NCBI GenBank assembly: GCA_963832245.1
Contig: CAWHTG010000004.1
Coordinates: forward strand, 620,001 to 684,000
DNA from: JABDBE01 sp963832245
Lineage (GTDB): Bacteria; Acidobacteriota; Terriglobia; Terriglobales; Acidobacteriaceae
Reading direction: 5' to 3'
Length of the DNA stretch: 64,000 bases
Shown here: positions 43,715 to 52,940 of the stretch, piece by piece
Numbering within the stretch: position 1 is the stretch's first letter
Layout of the letters: the number at the start of each line of letters is the position of its first letter
Translations under genes and position numbers: made by a program
Notes under the pieces: model-generated
Told to the model about the DNA's origin: nothing
Databases searched by the model: none
The model's input: the letters and a program-made list of their open reading frames with translations, nothing else

Positions 43715-45124
43715 TCAGGCTGCCTTTCTTGCTTGCTTAGCGGGCACGTTCGCCAACAGCACTGTCAGTCCTTCGGCCGGTGTTGGATGTGTGAAGATGG
43801 CGTCCCTCAGTGTTGTGTATGGCAAACCTCCGAGCATTGCGCTCTGAACAACTGCCAGAACTTCACTGGCCTCGGTCCCGAAGACCGTCAGTCCCAGAAT
43901 GTCATCGGTGTCTGCCGCAATCAGCAACTTGATAAAACCTCGGAGTTCAGAGAGCGTTCGCATGCGCAGCACCGACGACATCGGGATTCTTGCCATGCGA
44001 TAGTCGATGCCCCTAGCTTTGGCCTCCGATTCGTTTAATCCTATCCGGGCGAGCTCAGGATCTGTAAAAACACAGAACGGTACAAGCCTGTCGCGCGTGG
44101 TGCGGTGACCGCCGTTTAAGTTGTCGCGGACGATGCGGAAATCATCGAAAGCGACGTGAGTAAAAAAGGGACTCCCGGCACAATCGCCCATTGCCCAGAC
44201 GTCGGGCGAAGTAGTTTCGAGGCGTTCGTTGACCTCGACAAATCCCTGGGGAGTGAGTTTAATCCCGGCTTGCTCAAGTCCGATGCCACCAGTGTTTGGC
44301 ACTCTGCCAGTGGCAACGAGAAGATCAGAACCTTCGAGGGTACGAACACCGTTTTTGTCGTCGACACGGACCTTGATGTGCTCACCGGAATGGCCCTCGA
44401 CAGACTGGACGGTTGTTTTGAGCAGGAAATCAATTCCTTCATCCTGAAATAATTCAAGGAGGGCTCCGCCGACGTCATTATCTTCTCGGCTCGCAAGTTG
44501 CGCCTCTTTTTCAATAACGGTGACGCGTGCGCCAAAACGACGCATGGCTTGCGCCAATTCGAGTCCAACATATCCGCCGCCGAGCACGATGAGGTGATCC
44601 GGCAAGCGCTCAAGATCGAGCGCTTCGACGTGTGTCAGCGGTTGGGACGCAGCCAGCCCCGGCACCTCCGGCATAGCTGCTCGCGTGCCCAAATTCAGAA
44701 ACACGCGTTCACCTGAGATCAAGCGCGTGCCACCGTCGTTTAGAGAGACCTCAACGGTGCGTGGCGCAACGAACCGGGCCGTGCCCATGATCAATTCGGC
44801 TCCGCTGGACTTGTAACGGTCGAGGTGAATTTCGATCAAGTCTTGAACCATGTTCTTCTTTCGGCGTTGTACGCCGGCCATGTCGATTCGAAGCGCATCA
44901 AAGTCAAGACCGAATTCTTTTCCGCGTTGGGCAAACGAAGCCACCTTCGCGCTGTGAATCATATTTTTGCTCGGAAGGCAGGCAATGTTCGGACACGATC
45001 CACCAATCAACTTCCGCTCTACGACGGCTGTCCGATGGCCTGCTTTTCCCATCGTCCACGCGATGTATTTACCGGCTTCTCCACTGCCGATGATTAGCAC
45101 TTCATAGTTTTCGGTATTGGGCAT
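43715..45124 (-). CDS. FAD-dependent pyridine nucleotide-disulfide oxidoreductase
   Basis: A 469-residue protein from the ATG at 45124 (AAGGA upstream). FAD motif IIGSGEAGKYIAW, redox-active pair GGSCPNIACLPSK (the Cys-x4-Cys of lipoamide dehydrogenase and mercuric reductase), NAD motif VLGGGYVGLELAQAM, second FAD motif VWAMGDCAG, and the C-terminal His-Glu pair in HPTPAEGL. No N-terminal heavy-metal domain and no C-terminal CC, so it is not a classic MerA; no dehydrogenase-complex genes adjoin, so the substrate is open. It is the one intact gene in a region of debris. Confidence 0.88.
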   Translation of the reverse strand: MPNTENYEVLIIGSGEAGKYIAWTMGKAGHRTAVVERKLIGGSCPNIACLPSKNMIHSAKVASFAQRGKEFGLDFDALRIDMAGVQRRKKNMVQDLIEIHLDRYKSSGAELIMGTARFVAPRTVEVSLNDGGTRLISGERVFLNLGTRAAMPEVPGLAASQPLTHVEALDLERLPDHLIVLGGGYVGLELAQAMRRFGARVTVIEKEAQLASREDNDVGGALLELFQDEGIDFLLKTTVQSVEGHSGEHIKVRVDDKNGVRTLEGSDLLVATGRVPNTGGIGLEQAGIKLTPQGFVEVNERLETTSPDVWAMGDCAGSPFFTHVAFDDFRIVRDNLNGGHRTTRDRLVPFCVFTDPELARIGLNESEAKARGIDYRMARIPMSSVLRMRTLSELRGFIKLLIAADTDDILGLTVFGTEASEVLAVVQSAMLGGLPYTTLRDAIFTHPTPAEGLTVLLANVPAKQARKAA

Positions 45125-45238
45125 ATCAGCGTCCTTTCCTCGCACAGCCGGCGGCGTTCGATGAGTTCACCATCGTCTACGTACAATCGTGCACGAGGTC
45201 GCCAGCCCGCGGCTTTCGTCGGACATCTTCCCGACATT

Positions 45239-45688
45239 CTACTCGTCTGTCACTTCGCGAATCACGCAAAGATAATTCTCGCCCAAGATTTTCTTCAGGC
45301 CGCTTTCTGCATATCCTCGTTTTAGCAAAACCGCGACCAGCGCTGGCATCTTTGAAATATCCTCCAAGCCGTTCGCCGTCGCTGCAATGCCATCGGAATC
45401 GCTCCCGATGTCCACGTGGTCGATTCCTACGATCTTTACTGCATGTTCGACATGATCCACCACGTCTTCGGCTGTCGCAACTACATTTACTAGTTTCCCG
45501 AACAGCTTTTGTGCGTTCTCTGCCGCGTATTCGTCCAGCGCCCGGCCAGTCAGCAACGGGGCCTCGGCCTCTGGATCATTCTCAATTCCGGCGGTGGCCC
45601 GACTCCCCACAAGCCAGAGGTCCTCCTCGAAACACCGTTCGGATGTCAACAGAGTAAATAGCTTTCTCAATTTGCGCGTCGCGGACAC
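45239..45688 (-). pseudogene. membrane dipeptidase (peptidase M19), C-terminal fragment
   Basis: The last 90 or so residues match the end of M19 dipeptidases: EDVVDHVEHAVKIVGIDHVD, IGSDSDGI, NGLEDISKMPALVAVLLKRG, SGLKKILGENYLCVIREV. The family's GIGSDFDG appears as DIGSDSDG, losing one conserved acid. The upstream part of the frame is unrelated, and the two-zinc N-terminal region is missing. Confidence 0.65.
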
Positions 45689-45709
45689 CTGGGCCTGCTA
45701 CAAACAATG

Positions 45710-45862
45710 TGGAGCGACAAAGGCGCGTTCTTTCTTACCGAGCCGTTAGACAACCGCGGCTGGGATTGGTGCTGCTACATGCGTGATCCCGACGGCTACC
45801 TCATCGAGGTCGGCCAATATACTCAAATGGCGCTCGGCCGTTTCCAAAACGAAGCCGGTTAA
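45710..45862 (+). pseudogene. VOC/glyoxalase-family C-terminal fragment
   Basis: A plus-strand frame with no start reads WSDKGAFFLTEPLDNRGWDW then CCYMRDPDGYLIEVGQYTQ and ends at TAA. RDPDGYLIEVGQ is the C-terminal metal-binding Glu motif of VOC proteins. The N-terminal half is missing. Confidence 0.65.
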
Positions 45863-46153
45863 ATCAGACTGCCATGGCCGGTCTCCAAAATTAACATGCA
45901 ACCTGTAGTTCCTCGGAGTGATCTCACTCACAGTCAGGCATTGCGTGGAGAGGAGGACTTCCTGCCCGGCTGTAGCTGTTGCTCTGCGTTTTTCAAGGCG
46001 TAGGCACGAGCGGGTCGGGCCACACCGATGCTCCCTAAGGGAAATTCACCACGAGTCCGCGCATCTTCGAAAGTGGCGGAGCCGATGTGAGAGCGTGGAG
46101 CAACTCATGAGTGCCGACAGTATTTAAGGGCTCATTGAGCTGATGGTTCCGCT

Positions 46154-47452
46154 ATGTACGCAAGAAAGCTTCAAATTTCTTTTCTGGTTTGCGCTGGCTT
46201 ATGCACGCTTTTAGTGTCGGTGTATTTGCAAAGCCAACAACCAGAGGAGACTCTTAGCGGCCCGGACAGCCATGAGACGGGTCAGGGTCCGCACGGCCAC
46301 CTCTTTGGCGAGTGGGGCGGCGAAAGGACACGGTTGGAAAAACGTGGTGTCTATTTCGATCTCCAGTATGTCAGCGATTCACTCTCGAATGTCAAGAGCG
46401 ACCAAGCAACGCGTTTTGCGAGTTGGAATCGCTTTCGAGGCACAGTTGATATCGATTTCGGGACGCTGGTGGAACAGCCTGGGCTGTATTTCCATGCGAC
46501 AGCGTTGTGGCAGGGCGGAGGCAATCTCGGAGCGTACCTAGGGCTCCTGACCAGTCCGAGCGGCATGTCCAGCATGAATACGTGCCGGCTCGATTCCTGG
46601 TGGGTCGAGAAGCGATGGCTGAACGAAGGTCTCACCGCGAGGGTAGGCCAATTCGCAGGTCAGGACTTCTACGGGGCGCAGCACTACGCAGTGTCCTTCA
46701 TATTCGAGCCGATGGGGTACGCGTTGGGGAATCTGTTCACAGACTACGAGTCCTTCGACCCTCCTTCTACGCCCGCAGTGGAAGTGCGCGTTGTCCCCAT
46801 CCACAACCTGTACGTGAAGTCGATGGTCGAGGCCGAGGACCGCGAGCCCTTTGCTCATAATCCCACTGGATTGGTTCCACAATTTCGCGGAGTACCCGTG
46901 AGCATCTCTGAGATTGGATACACTCCGGGCACGAAGGCGACGGGAGTACGCGCCTTCGACAACGTCGAGAGTCGCAAAGGATACTCCGGGCTCTATCAGT
47001 TTGGCGCTTCTTACAACCCCAGCAAATTTACAACGGCGTCAGGCGAAGTCCAGTCCGGCAACTACCTTTTGTACTGGATGGCGAACCAAGCGATCTGGCG
47101 TCTGGACCCGAGCGGAGCAAAGGGGTTGGACGGAACTTTTTCGTTCGACTGGAGCCCGGGAAACGTCAACCGCAACAATACGATGTTCACTGCGGGTGCG
47201 CGCTTCAACGAACCGCTCCCACTGCGGATTCACAACACGATGTCGTTGGGCTACGTACAGAACCGTTTGAGTCAACAATTCGTCCCGCAAGGCACACCGC
47301 CATGGAAGCCGGAGCACGCCATTGAATTCAATACGCTTCTGGACCCATTGCCAATGCTTCTTCTGCAGCCAGTGATTCAGTATTACGCCAACGTGGGGGC
47401 AAGAACGGGTCACGCCGTCGTTTTTGGATTCAGAACGAAGGTGGAATTCTAG
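46154..47452 (+). CDS. OprB-family carbohydrate porin
   Basis: A 432-residue outer-membrane protein with a signal peptide (MYARKLQISFLVCAGLCTLL...). It opens with the family's GHLFGEWGGERTRLEKRGVYFDLQYVSD, then SWWVEKRWLNEGLTARVGQFAGQDFYG, and ends ...GFRTKVEF with terminal Phe. It precedes fumC, an AEC permease and malic enzyme on the same strand, so it may supply dicarboxylates or sugars to that set. Only distant resemblance to the porin at 18429, so not a recent duplicate. Confidence 0.85.
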   Translation: MYARKLQISFLVCAGLCTLLVSVYLQSQQPEETLSGPDSHETGQGPHGHLFGEWGGERTRLEKRGVYFDLQYVSDSLSNVKSDQATRFASWNRFRGTVDIDFGTLVEQPGLYFHATALWQGGGNLGAYLGLLTSPSGMSSMNTCRLDSWWVEKRWLNEGLTARVGQFAGQDFYGAQHYAVSFIFEPMGYALGNLFTDYESFDPPSTPAVEVRVVPIHNLYVKSMVEAEDREPFAHNPTGLVPQFRGVPVSISEIGYTPGTKATGVRAFDNVESRKGYSGLYQFGASYNPSKFTTASGEVQSGNYLLYWMANQAIWRLDPSGAKGLDGTFSFDWSPGNVNRNNTMFTAGARFNEPLPLRIHNTMSLGYVQNRLSQQFVPQGTPPWKPEHAIEFNTLLDPLPMLLLQPVIQYYANVGARTGHAVVFGFRTKVEF

Positions 47453-47586
47453 GACGAGCGACACGGGATAGAGGTCGTCGGTAAGCAGGACAGAAATGGC
47501 CTTTCGGCAAAACGATGGGATAACGCAAATCAGAAAGCCTAGACCGCAGGTTCCGGCTTAACTGCCGGTAGAAAGGGAGAAATGAT

Positions 47587-48999
47587 ATGACAGAGATTCG
47601 CAAAGAAACCGATAGTCTCGGCGAGGTAGATGTTCCGGCTGATAAGCTCTGGGGCGCACAAACCCAGCGCTCGCTCGAACACTTCAGCATTGGGAAGGAT
47701 TTAATTCCCCGCGAAATGATCACGGCCTATGCGATTCTGAAGAAAGGCGCGGCCAATGCAAACTTTGCCGGCAAGCGTCTCGATAAGAAGCACCACGATT
47801 TGATCGTTCAGGTCTGTGACGAGATCCTCGCCGGTCAGCACCACGATATGTTCCCCCTGCACGCGTGGATGACGGGCAGCGGCACTCAGTTCAACATGAA
47901 TGTGAACGAAGTAATCTCCAACCGCTGCAGCCAGATCGCGGGCACTCCCCTGGGAAGCAAAACGCCGGTTCATCCCAACGATCACGTCAACATGTCGCAG
48001 TCGTCGAACGACTCCTTCCCGTCGGCGATGAATATCGCGGCTGCGGTCAATGTGAAGCAGCGGTTGATCCCAGCGGTGAAGCAGTTGCGTGATGCGATTG
48101 CCAAAAAGGCGCAGGAATGGGACGACATCGTCAAGATCGGCCGCACGCACATGCAAGATGCCACGCCGCTCACGCTTGGGCAAGAGTGGTCCGGCTACGA
48201 AGGTGCGCTCGCGGACGATCTCGATCGGATCGAAGATGCGCTGAAGGGCGTCTATCGTCTCGCGCTCGGCGGTACTGCGGTGGGCACTGGCATCAATTCA
48301 GCACCCGGCTTTGCCGAGGCTGTTGCGGCCGAGATCGCCAAGCTCACAAACCTGCCCTTTGTCACTGCGCCAAACAAATTCACCGTGCAGGGGGCTCACG
48401 ACGCTCAAGTGCAGCTTTCGGGCACGCTCCGCACACTCGCGGTGTCACTCTATAAGATCGCGAATGACGTCCGGCTCATGTCCTGCGGCCCACGAGCAGG
48501 GTTCGCGGAGCTGAAGATTCCAGAGAACGAACCGGGCTCCTCGATTATGCCCGGCAAAGTGAACCCAACCCAGGCCGAAGCCCTTGCGATGGTTGCCGTC
48601 CAAGTGATGGCGAACGACATAGCGGTAGGCTTTGGCGGCGCGGGCGGTTACCTCGAAATGAATGTCTACAAGCCTCTCATCATCTTCAATGTTACCCACT
48701 CCATCACCATCATGACCGATTCATGTACAAACTTCCGGAAATTCCTGGTGGAAGGAACCAAGCCCAATCTGAAGAAGATCAACCAATATGTCGAAGAGTC
48801 GCTCATGCTGGTGACGGCGCTTTCGCCGGTTATTGGCTACGACAAGGCTTCCAAGATTGCCCATTATGCGAATGACAACGACCTCACGCTCAAGGCCGCA
48901 GCGCTGAAGCTCGGCTTCGTGACCGAAGCTGAATTCGATCGCGTTGTCGATCCGAAAAAGATGGTTAGACCCTACGTGGCGTCACCTGTTGCTGCCTAG
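47587..48999 (+). CDS. fumC: class II fumarate hydratase
   Basis: Interconverts fumarate and malate. A 470-residue homotetrameric enzyme. Motifs: TDSLGEVDVPADKLWGAQTQ, FPLHAWMTGSGTQFNMNVNE, RTHMQDATPLTLGQEW, GGTAVGTGIN and the superfamily signature GSSIMPGKVNP. An AAGGGAG ribosome site precedes the ATG. A terminator with a TTTT end follows the gene at 49038-49074. Confidence 0.97.
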   Translation: MTEIRKETDSLGEVDVPADKLWGAQTQRSLEHFSIGKDLIPREMITAYAILKKGAANANFAGKRLDKKHHDLIVQVCDEILAGQHHDMFPLHAWMTGSGTQFNMNVNEVISNRCSQIAGTPLGSKTPVHPNDHVNMSQSSNDSFPSAMNIAAAVNVKQRLIPAVKQLRDAIAKKAQEWDDIVKIGRTHMQDATPLTLGQEWSGYEGALADDLDRIEDALKGVYRLALGGTAVGTGINSAPGFAEAVAAEIAKLTNLPFVTAPNKFTVQGAHDAQVQLSGTLRTLAVSLYKIANDVRLMSCGPRAGFAELKIPENEPGSSIMPGKVNPTQAEALAMVAVQVMANDIAVGFGGAGGYLEMNVYKPLIIFNVTHSITIMTDSCTNFRKFLVEGTKPNLKKINQYVEESLMLVTALSPVIGYDKASKIAHYANDNDLTLKAAALKLGFVTEAEFDRVVDPKKMVRPYVASPVAA

Positions 49000-49037
49000 G
49001 GCAGGGGTCATTCATAAACATCGACACTCCCGAGGCT

Positions 49038-49074
49038 GGAGCCGACTTAAATAGTTGAGGCCGGCTCCCCTTTT
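49038..49074 (+). terminator. terminator of fumC
   Basis: GGAGCCG and CGGCTCC arms close an AT-rich loop and are followed by CCTTTT; it begins 38 bases after the fumC stop. Confidence 0.7.
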
Positions 49075-49172
49075 AACCGCGTGGTCGCGAGATTCAGATG
49101 ACTCCGACACTGTTCAAGAGCAAGTATGACGCGCGGGTTAAGTGTTAGGAGATTCAGGAAGGGAATATTCGT

Positions 49173-50123
49173 ATGAATCTCAGCGGACTTGTAGCCGCCT
49201 TGCTTCCGGTATTTTTTGTCCTTGCGCTCGGCTATGGCGCCGGCAAACGCAATGCATTCGATGCCGACCAAGCTGCGGGGCTGAGCAAGCTTGCGGTTTC
49301 GTTCGCATTGCCCGCGTCTCTATTTGTTGGCATGACCGATATACCCAGGAATCTGCTTCTGCAGCAAGGCCGTCTCGTTCTGGCGCTGATTCTGGCTCAT
49401 GTCGGCCTTTTTTTCGTTGCCTGGGCCGCATTGGGGTTCATCCGAAGCGTGCACGGAACACCGGCGATCCTCTACGCCCTTATGCTGTCGACATCCGCCA
49501 CCCCGGTCTTTGGCTTAGCCGTTCTCCAGCCGATCCTGGGTCCCACTGCCACGGGAGCCGTGGGACTGGTTGCCTTATCTATTAATCTCGTGGTCCCCGC
49601 AACTGTCGTTCTATTGGAAGTAGATGCGGCCAAGCATTGGAGCATCGCCAAGAACGGTTCGACGTCGAGTCCTATCCTCACTGGATTGAGTTCGGGCTTG
49701 AAATCACCGCTCCTCTGGGCGCCAATTGTTGGAATTGCTATCGTCATCGCTAAAGTACCTCTGCCGCGAGTGATAGTCGCATGCCTTCAGTTGATAGGTT
49801 CGACGACTTCGGGTGTTGCTGTCTTTGCTGTAGGTTTGGTATTGGCGGCTCATGCGTTTCAGTTTTCCCGCGTGGTATTTCTCGGTACCCTCGGCCGTCT
49901 CACCGTACAGAATGTAGTGCTGCTCGCTCTCCTGCGTTTGCTGCATGTTGACAGTCCATTCTCGCGGGAGGCGTTGATATGCTGCAGCTTTCCCTTGGCC
50001 ACCGTTGTTGTGCTTTTCGCCGCACGTTATAAGTCCTCTGAATCTGAAACGGCATCCATGCTCTTGTTTTCGACACTTTCATTAGCTGTTACGGTCCCAA
50101 TCATCCTCTGGCTAACGCATTAA
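49173..50123 (+). CDS. AEC-family (auxin-efflux-carrier type) permease
   Basis: A 316-residue membrane protein with about ten helices. Features: LLPVFFVLALGYGAGKRNAFD at the start, the AEC-like KLAVSFALPASLFVG, and the two halves joined by a hydrophilic loop (DAAKHWSIAKNG). Bacterial members such as MdcF, MleP and MaeP-like proteins carry malonate, malate or citrate; placement between fumarase and malic enzyme supports malate or fumarate transport, as inference. Confidence 0.85.
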   Translation: MNLSGLVAALLPVFFVLALGYGAGKRNAFDADQAAGLSKLAVSFALPASLFVGMTDIPRNLLLQQGRLVLALILAHVGLFFVAWAALGFIRSVHGTPAILYALMLSTSATPVFGLAVLQPILGPTATGAVGLVALSINLVVPATVVLLEVDAAKHWSIAKNGSTSSPILTGLSSGLKSPLLWAPIVGIAIVIAKVPLPRVIVACLQLIGSTTSGVAVFAVGLVLAAHAFQFSRVVFLGTLGRLTVQNVVLLALLRLLHVDSPFSREALICCSFPLATVVVLFAARYKSSESETASMLLFSTLSLAVTVPIILWLTH

Positions 50124-50199
50124 TGGCCCGTGTAAGGAGTTTTTCAAGCGTGGCTAAATAGAATCATTCACTGAGGAGAACACAGAAGGAGAATAAATT

Positions 50200-51849
50200 A
50201 TGACAGTTGCAAAGCGCGGAATCGAACTGCTGCAAGACCCATCACTGAACAAATCCACTGCATTTACCGAGTCCGAAAAGGAGGCACTCGGACTTGTCGG
50301 CCTCGTTCCCGATGTCACAGAAACTGAAGATCTGCAGCTGCAACGGGTGATGTTGCAGCTGGCGGAGAAACCAACGGATCTTGAACGGTACATTTACCTG
50401 CTCAATCTACTAGACCACAACGAAACTCTGTTTTATCGCACCGTCATGTCCGATCCGGCGCGTTTTCTGCCCATCGTCTACGACCCGACCATCGGAGAAG
50501 CCTGCCTGAAGTTTGGACACATCTACCGTCAAGCGCGTGGCATGTACCTCTCCATGACACGCCGCGGCAAGGTGAAGCAAGTTCTGCAGAACTGGCCTCA
50601 GAAGGACGTCCGCTTCATCTGTGTCACCGACGCCGGCCGCATTCTCGGCCTCGGCGATCTGGGTGCCAATGGCATGGGCATTCCGATCGGCAAGCTGCAG
50701 TTGTACACGGCCTGCGTCGGTGTGCCGCCGCAGTACCTTTTGCCGATGTATCTCGATGCCGGCACGAACAACGAACAGTATCTTCACGATCCCCTGTACC
50801 TGGGCATGCGCAAGACGCGTCCGCGAACGGAAGACCTCTATTCATTCGTCGACGAGTTCATGCAAGCCGTGCAGGAACTATTCCCGAAATGCTGCGTTCA
50901 CTTCGAAGATTGGACCGGCGTGGACGCAGTTCACCTGCTGCAGCGTTATCGTGACAAGTACTGCGTCTACAACGACGACGTTCAGGGTACGGCAGGAATC
51001 GTGCTTGCGGGAATGATCAACGCAGCTAAGATCAAAGGTGCGAAACTCAGCGACGAGAGATATCTATTCCTCGGCGCTGGGTCAGCCGGCATCGGTCTTG
51101 CTGATCTCTTGTGTTCAGCGATGGTCCAGGAAGGTCTCACGCTCAAAGACGCGCAAGGACACGTTTACATGTTCGACATCAACGGCCTGCTCGAAACGAC
51201 CCGTACCGACCTGGTTGATTTCCAAAAGCCCTACGCCCACACGCACGCGCCCACACGTGATTTTGTGGCGGCGATCGAGAGCATCAAGCCAACCACCATT
51301 ATCGGCCTGAGCACGGTGGGTGGAACTTTCACGCAAAAAGTCATCGAGGCAATGTCGCGGATCAATGAACGTCCGGTTGTCCTTGCGCTTTCGAACCCCA
51401 CCGAGAAGGCCGAGTGCACGCCCGAACAGGCCTACACCTGGTCGAACGGCAAAGCGATCTATGCTGCCGGAGTGCAGTTCCCAGTGGTCCATTTCAAGGG
51501 ACAAACATTCCTGCCCGGGCAAGCCAACAACTTCTACATCTTCCCGGCAATCGGAATGGCAATATTCGCGACCCAGGCCACGCGGGTCACCGATGAGATG
51601 TTCATCGAGGCTGCCCGTGCGGTTGCCGACCAGGTACCCTCGGACTTGCTGAAGCAGGGGCTTCTGTATCCGCTGCAGTCCAACATCCTGGAAACCGAGA
51701 TTCAGACGGCAGCGCGTGTTGCCAAGCTGGTCTTTGATTCCAAGCTCGCTCGCGTGGAGCGTCCTGCTGATATGGTCGCTTTCATTCGTGACCATGTTTA
51801 CAAGCCGGCATATGGCGAAGAAACCCCGCGTGCCACCAAAGCAGCGTAA
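50200..51849 (+). CDS. maeA: NAD-dependent malic enzyme (oxaloacetate-decarboxylating)
   Basis: Oxidatively decarboxylates malate to pyruvate. A 549-residue enzyme with the eukaryote-like SfcA architecture: FTESEKEALGLVGLVPDVTE, YRTVMSDPARFLPIVYDPT, VTDAGRILGLGDLGANGMGIPIGK, FEDWTGVDAVHLLQRYRD, YNDDVQGTAGIVLAG (metal-binding), FLGAGSAGIGLADL (NAD) and ALSNPTEKAECTPEQAYTWS. AGAAGGAG precedes the ATG. With fumC and the permease it gives a short path from C4-dicarboxylate to pyruvate. A perfect 11-12-base hairpin follows. Confidence 0.95.
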   Translation: MTVAKRGIELLQDPSLNKSTAFTESEKEALGLVGLVPDVTETEDLQLQRVMLQLAEKPTDLERYIYLLNLLDHNETLFYRTVMSDPARFLPIVYDPTIGEACLKFGHIYRQARGMYLSMTRRGKVKQVLQNWPQKDVRFICVTDAGRILGLGDLGANGMGIPIGKLQLYTACVGVPPQYLLPMYLDAGTNNEQYLHDPLYLGMRKTRPRTEDLYSFVDEFMQAVQELFPKCCVHFEDWTGVDAVHLLQRYRDKYCVYNDDVQGTAGIVLAGMINAAKIKGAKLSDERYLFLGAGSAGIGLADLLCSAMVQEGLTLKDAQGHVYMFDINGLLETTRTDLVDFQKPYAHTHAPTRDFVAAIESIKPTTIIGLSTVGGTFTQKVIEAMSRINERPVVLALSNPTEKAECTPEQAYTWSNGKAIYAAGVQFPVVHFKGQTFLPGQANNFYIFPAIGMAIFATQATRVTDEMFIEAARAVADQVPSDLLKQGLLYPLQSNILETEIQTAARVAKLVFDSKLARVERPADMVAFIRDHVYKPAYGEETPRATKAA

Positions 51850-51865
51850 ACACAGATCAGCCCGG

Positions 51866-51902
51866 AACACGGCATGACGGTAATTTCTGCTCATGCCGTG
51901 TT
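51866..51902 (+). terminator. terminator of malic enzyme gene
   Basis: AACACGGCATGA and TCATGCCGTGTT pair perfectly around a 13-base loop, with GGTTTTC a little further downstream. It begins 17 bases after the stop. Confidence 0.65.
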
Positions 51903-52074
51903 TCGGAGCCGGCGGTTTTCGCAGCAATGAAGGACGTGAAGACACAGTTCCCCGAAACATAGGTCCGTCGCAGGGGGCACTATTACGAAAGCAGGAACAC
52001 AGATTCAGGTCGGGCACGCCAGCGCGGATTTTATTCCGGAATCGCACTCGACGTTCGCCTGGTGGCTGGTTGCA

Positions 52075-52731
52075 ATGTTGAGTGCCACCGCGGGTGCGTC
52101 CGACACCATCGCCTTTCTTGGACTTGGAGGACTGTTCGTTGCCCACATCACGGGTAATCTGGTGGTGCTGGCAGCGCATTACGTGACCGGCGGGTTCAGC
52201 CAGATCGGGCCGTTGCTGTCGGTGCCTGTATTCGTGATTGTCTTGGCCCTTGTGACCGGTTTTTTCGGCGGGAAGGAGAGTCGAGCCGTCCTGCGGGGAC
52301 TACTGATTCTTCACTGGGTCCTGATCGCGGGATTCCTGGTGCTGGGCGTTGCCTTCGGTCCATTAACAAATCCGGAAAGCGTGATCGCGATATGCTGCGG
52401 AATGTTGGGGGTTGCGGCCATGGCAACCCAGAACGCCATGGTGAAACTCGATTTACCAGGGTTTCCTTCGACTGCAGTGCTCACCACTAACACTGTGCAA
52501 CTGACGGTTGATCTGGCGACCCTTATTCGTGATAAAGCCCAGCCCGATGAACTGGCCAGGGCGCGGCGTCGTGCCCGTATAACGCTTCCTGCCGTGGCGG
52601 GATTCGCGGTGGGCTGCACGGCGGGCGCAATTCTTGAGCTGCATTTCGGACTCTGGGCTCTGACTTTGCCGGCCAGCACGGCGGGACTTGCTCTGCTGTT
52701 AGGCGTATTGTGGAGCTCACGGATGGCGTGA
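52075..52731 (+). CDS. DUF1275 (YoaK-like) membrane protein, start uncertain
   Basis: A 218-residue protein from the ATG at 52075 with six predicted membrane helices. Motif: GASDTIAFLGLGGLFVAHITGN, the start of the DUF1275 fold. The preceding frame encodes protein-like sequence (GHASADFIPESHSTFAWWLV) without any ATG, GTG or TTG; an ATT at 51982, four bases after GGGGG, is the only upstream candidate. Either a rare start codon or a lost N-terminus. An 80-bp piece of this gene is repeated at 52823. Function of the family is not established. Confidence 0.75.
   Translation: MLSATAGASDTIAFLGLGGLFVAHITGNLVVLAAHYVTGGFSQIGPLLSVPVFVIVLALVTGFFGGKESRAVLRGLLILHWVLIAGFLVLGVAFGPLTNPESVIAICCGMLGVAAMATQNAMVKLDLPGFPSTAVLTTNTVQLTVDLATLIRDKAQPDELARARRRARITLPAVAGFAVGCTAGAILELHFGLWALTLPASTAGLALLLGVLWSSRMA
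52134..52213 (+). repeat. 80-bp direct repeat, copy 1 (inside the DUF1275 gene)
   Basis: Copies at 52134-52213 and 52823-52902 are identical at 79 of 80 positions as read by eye. Copy 1 encodes FVAHITGNLVVLAAHYVTGG. Confidence 0.85.
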
Positions 52732-52822
52732 GCGCTCTCCATCTCCTAATCGGCTTCTTCATGGCATCCTACCGACCGCAGCCGTCAGGTATCTCAGCGA
52801 CTGGGCTTGGCTATTTCCGGCC

Positions 52823-52902
52823 GTTCGTTGCCCACATCACCGGTAATCTGGTGGTGCTGGCAGCGCATTACGTGACCGGCGGGTTCAGCCAGATCGGGCC
52901 GT
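52823..52902 (+). repeat. 80-bp direct repeat, copy 2 (downstream of the DUF1275 gene)
   Basis: Copy 2 of the repeat lies 92 bases after the DUF1275 stop, in the same orientation. The flanks do not match, so it is an isolated duplicated piece, not a second gene. Confidence 0.85.
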
Positions 52903-52940
52903 CCGGACTTCGGTTTTCCGTCGGTTCTCTGAGACGGCCG

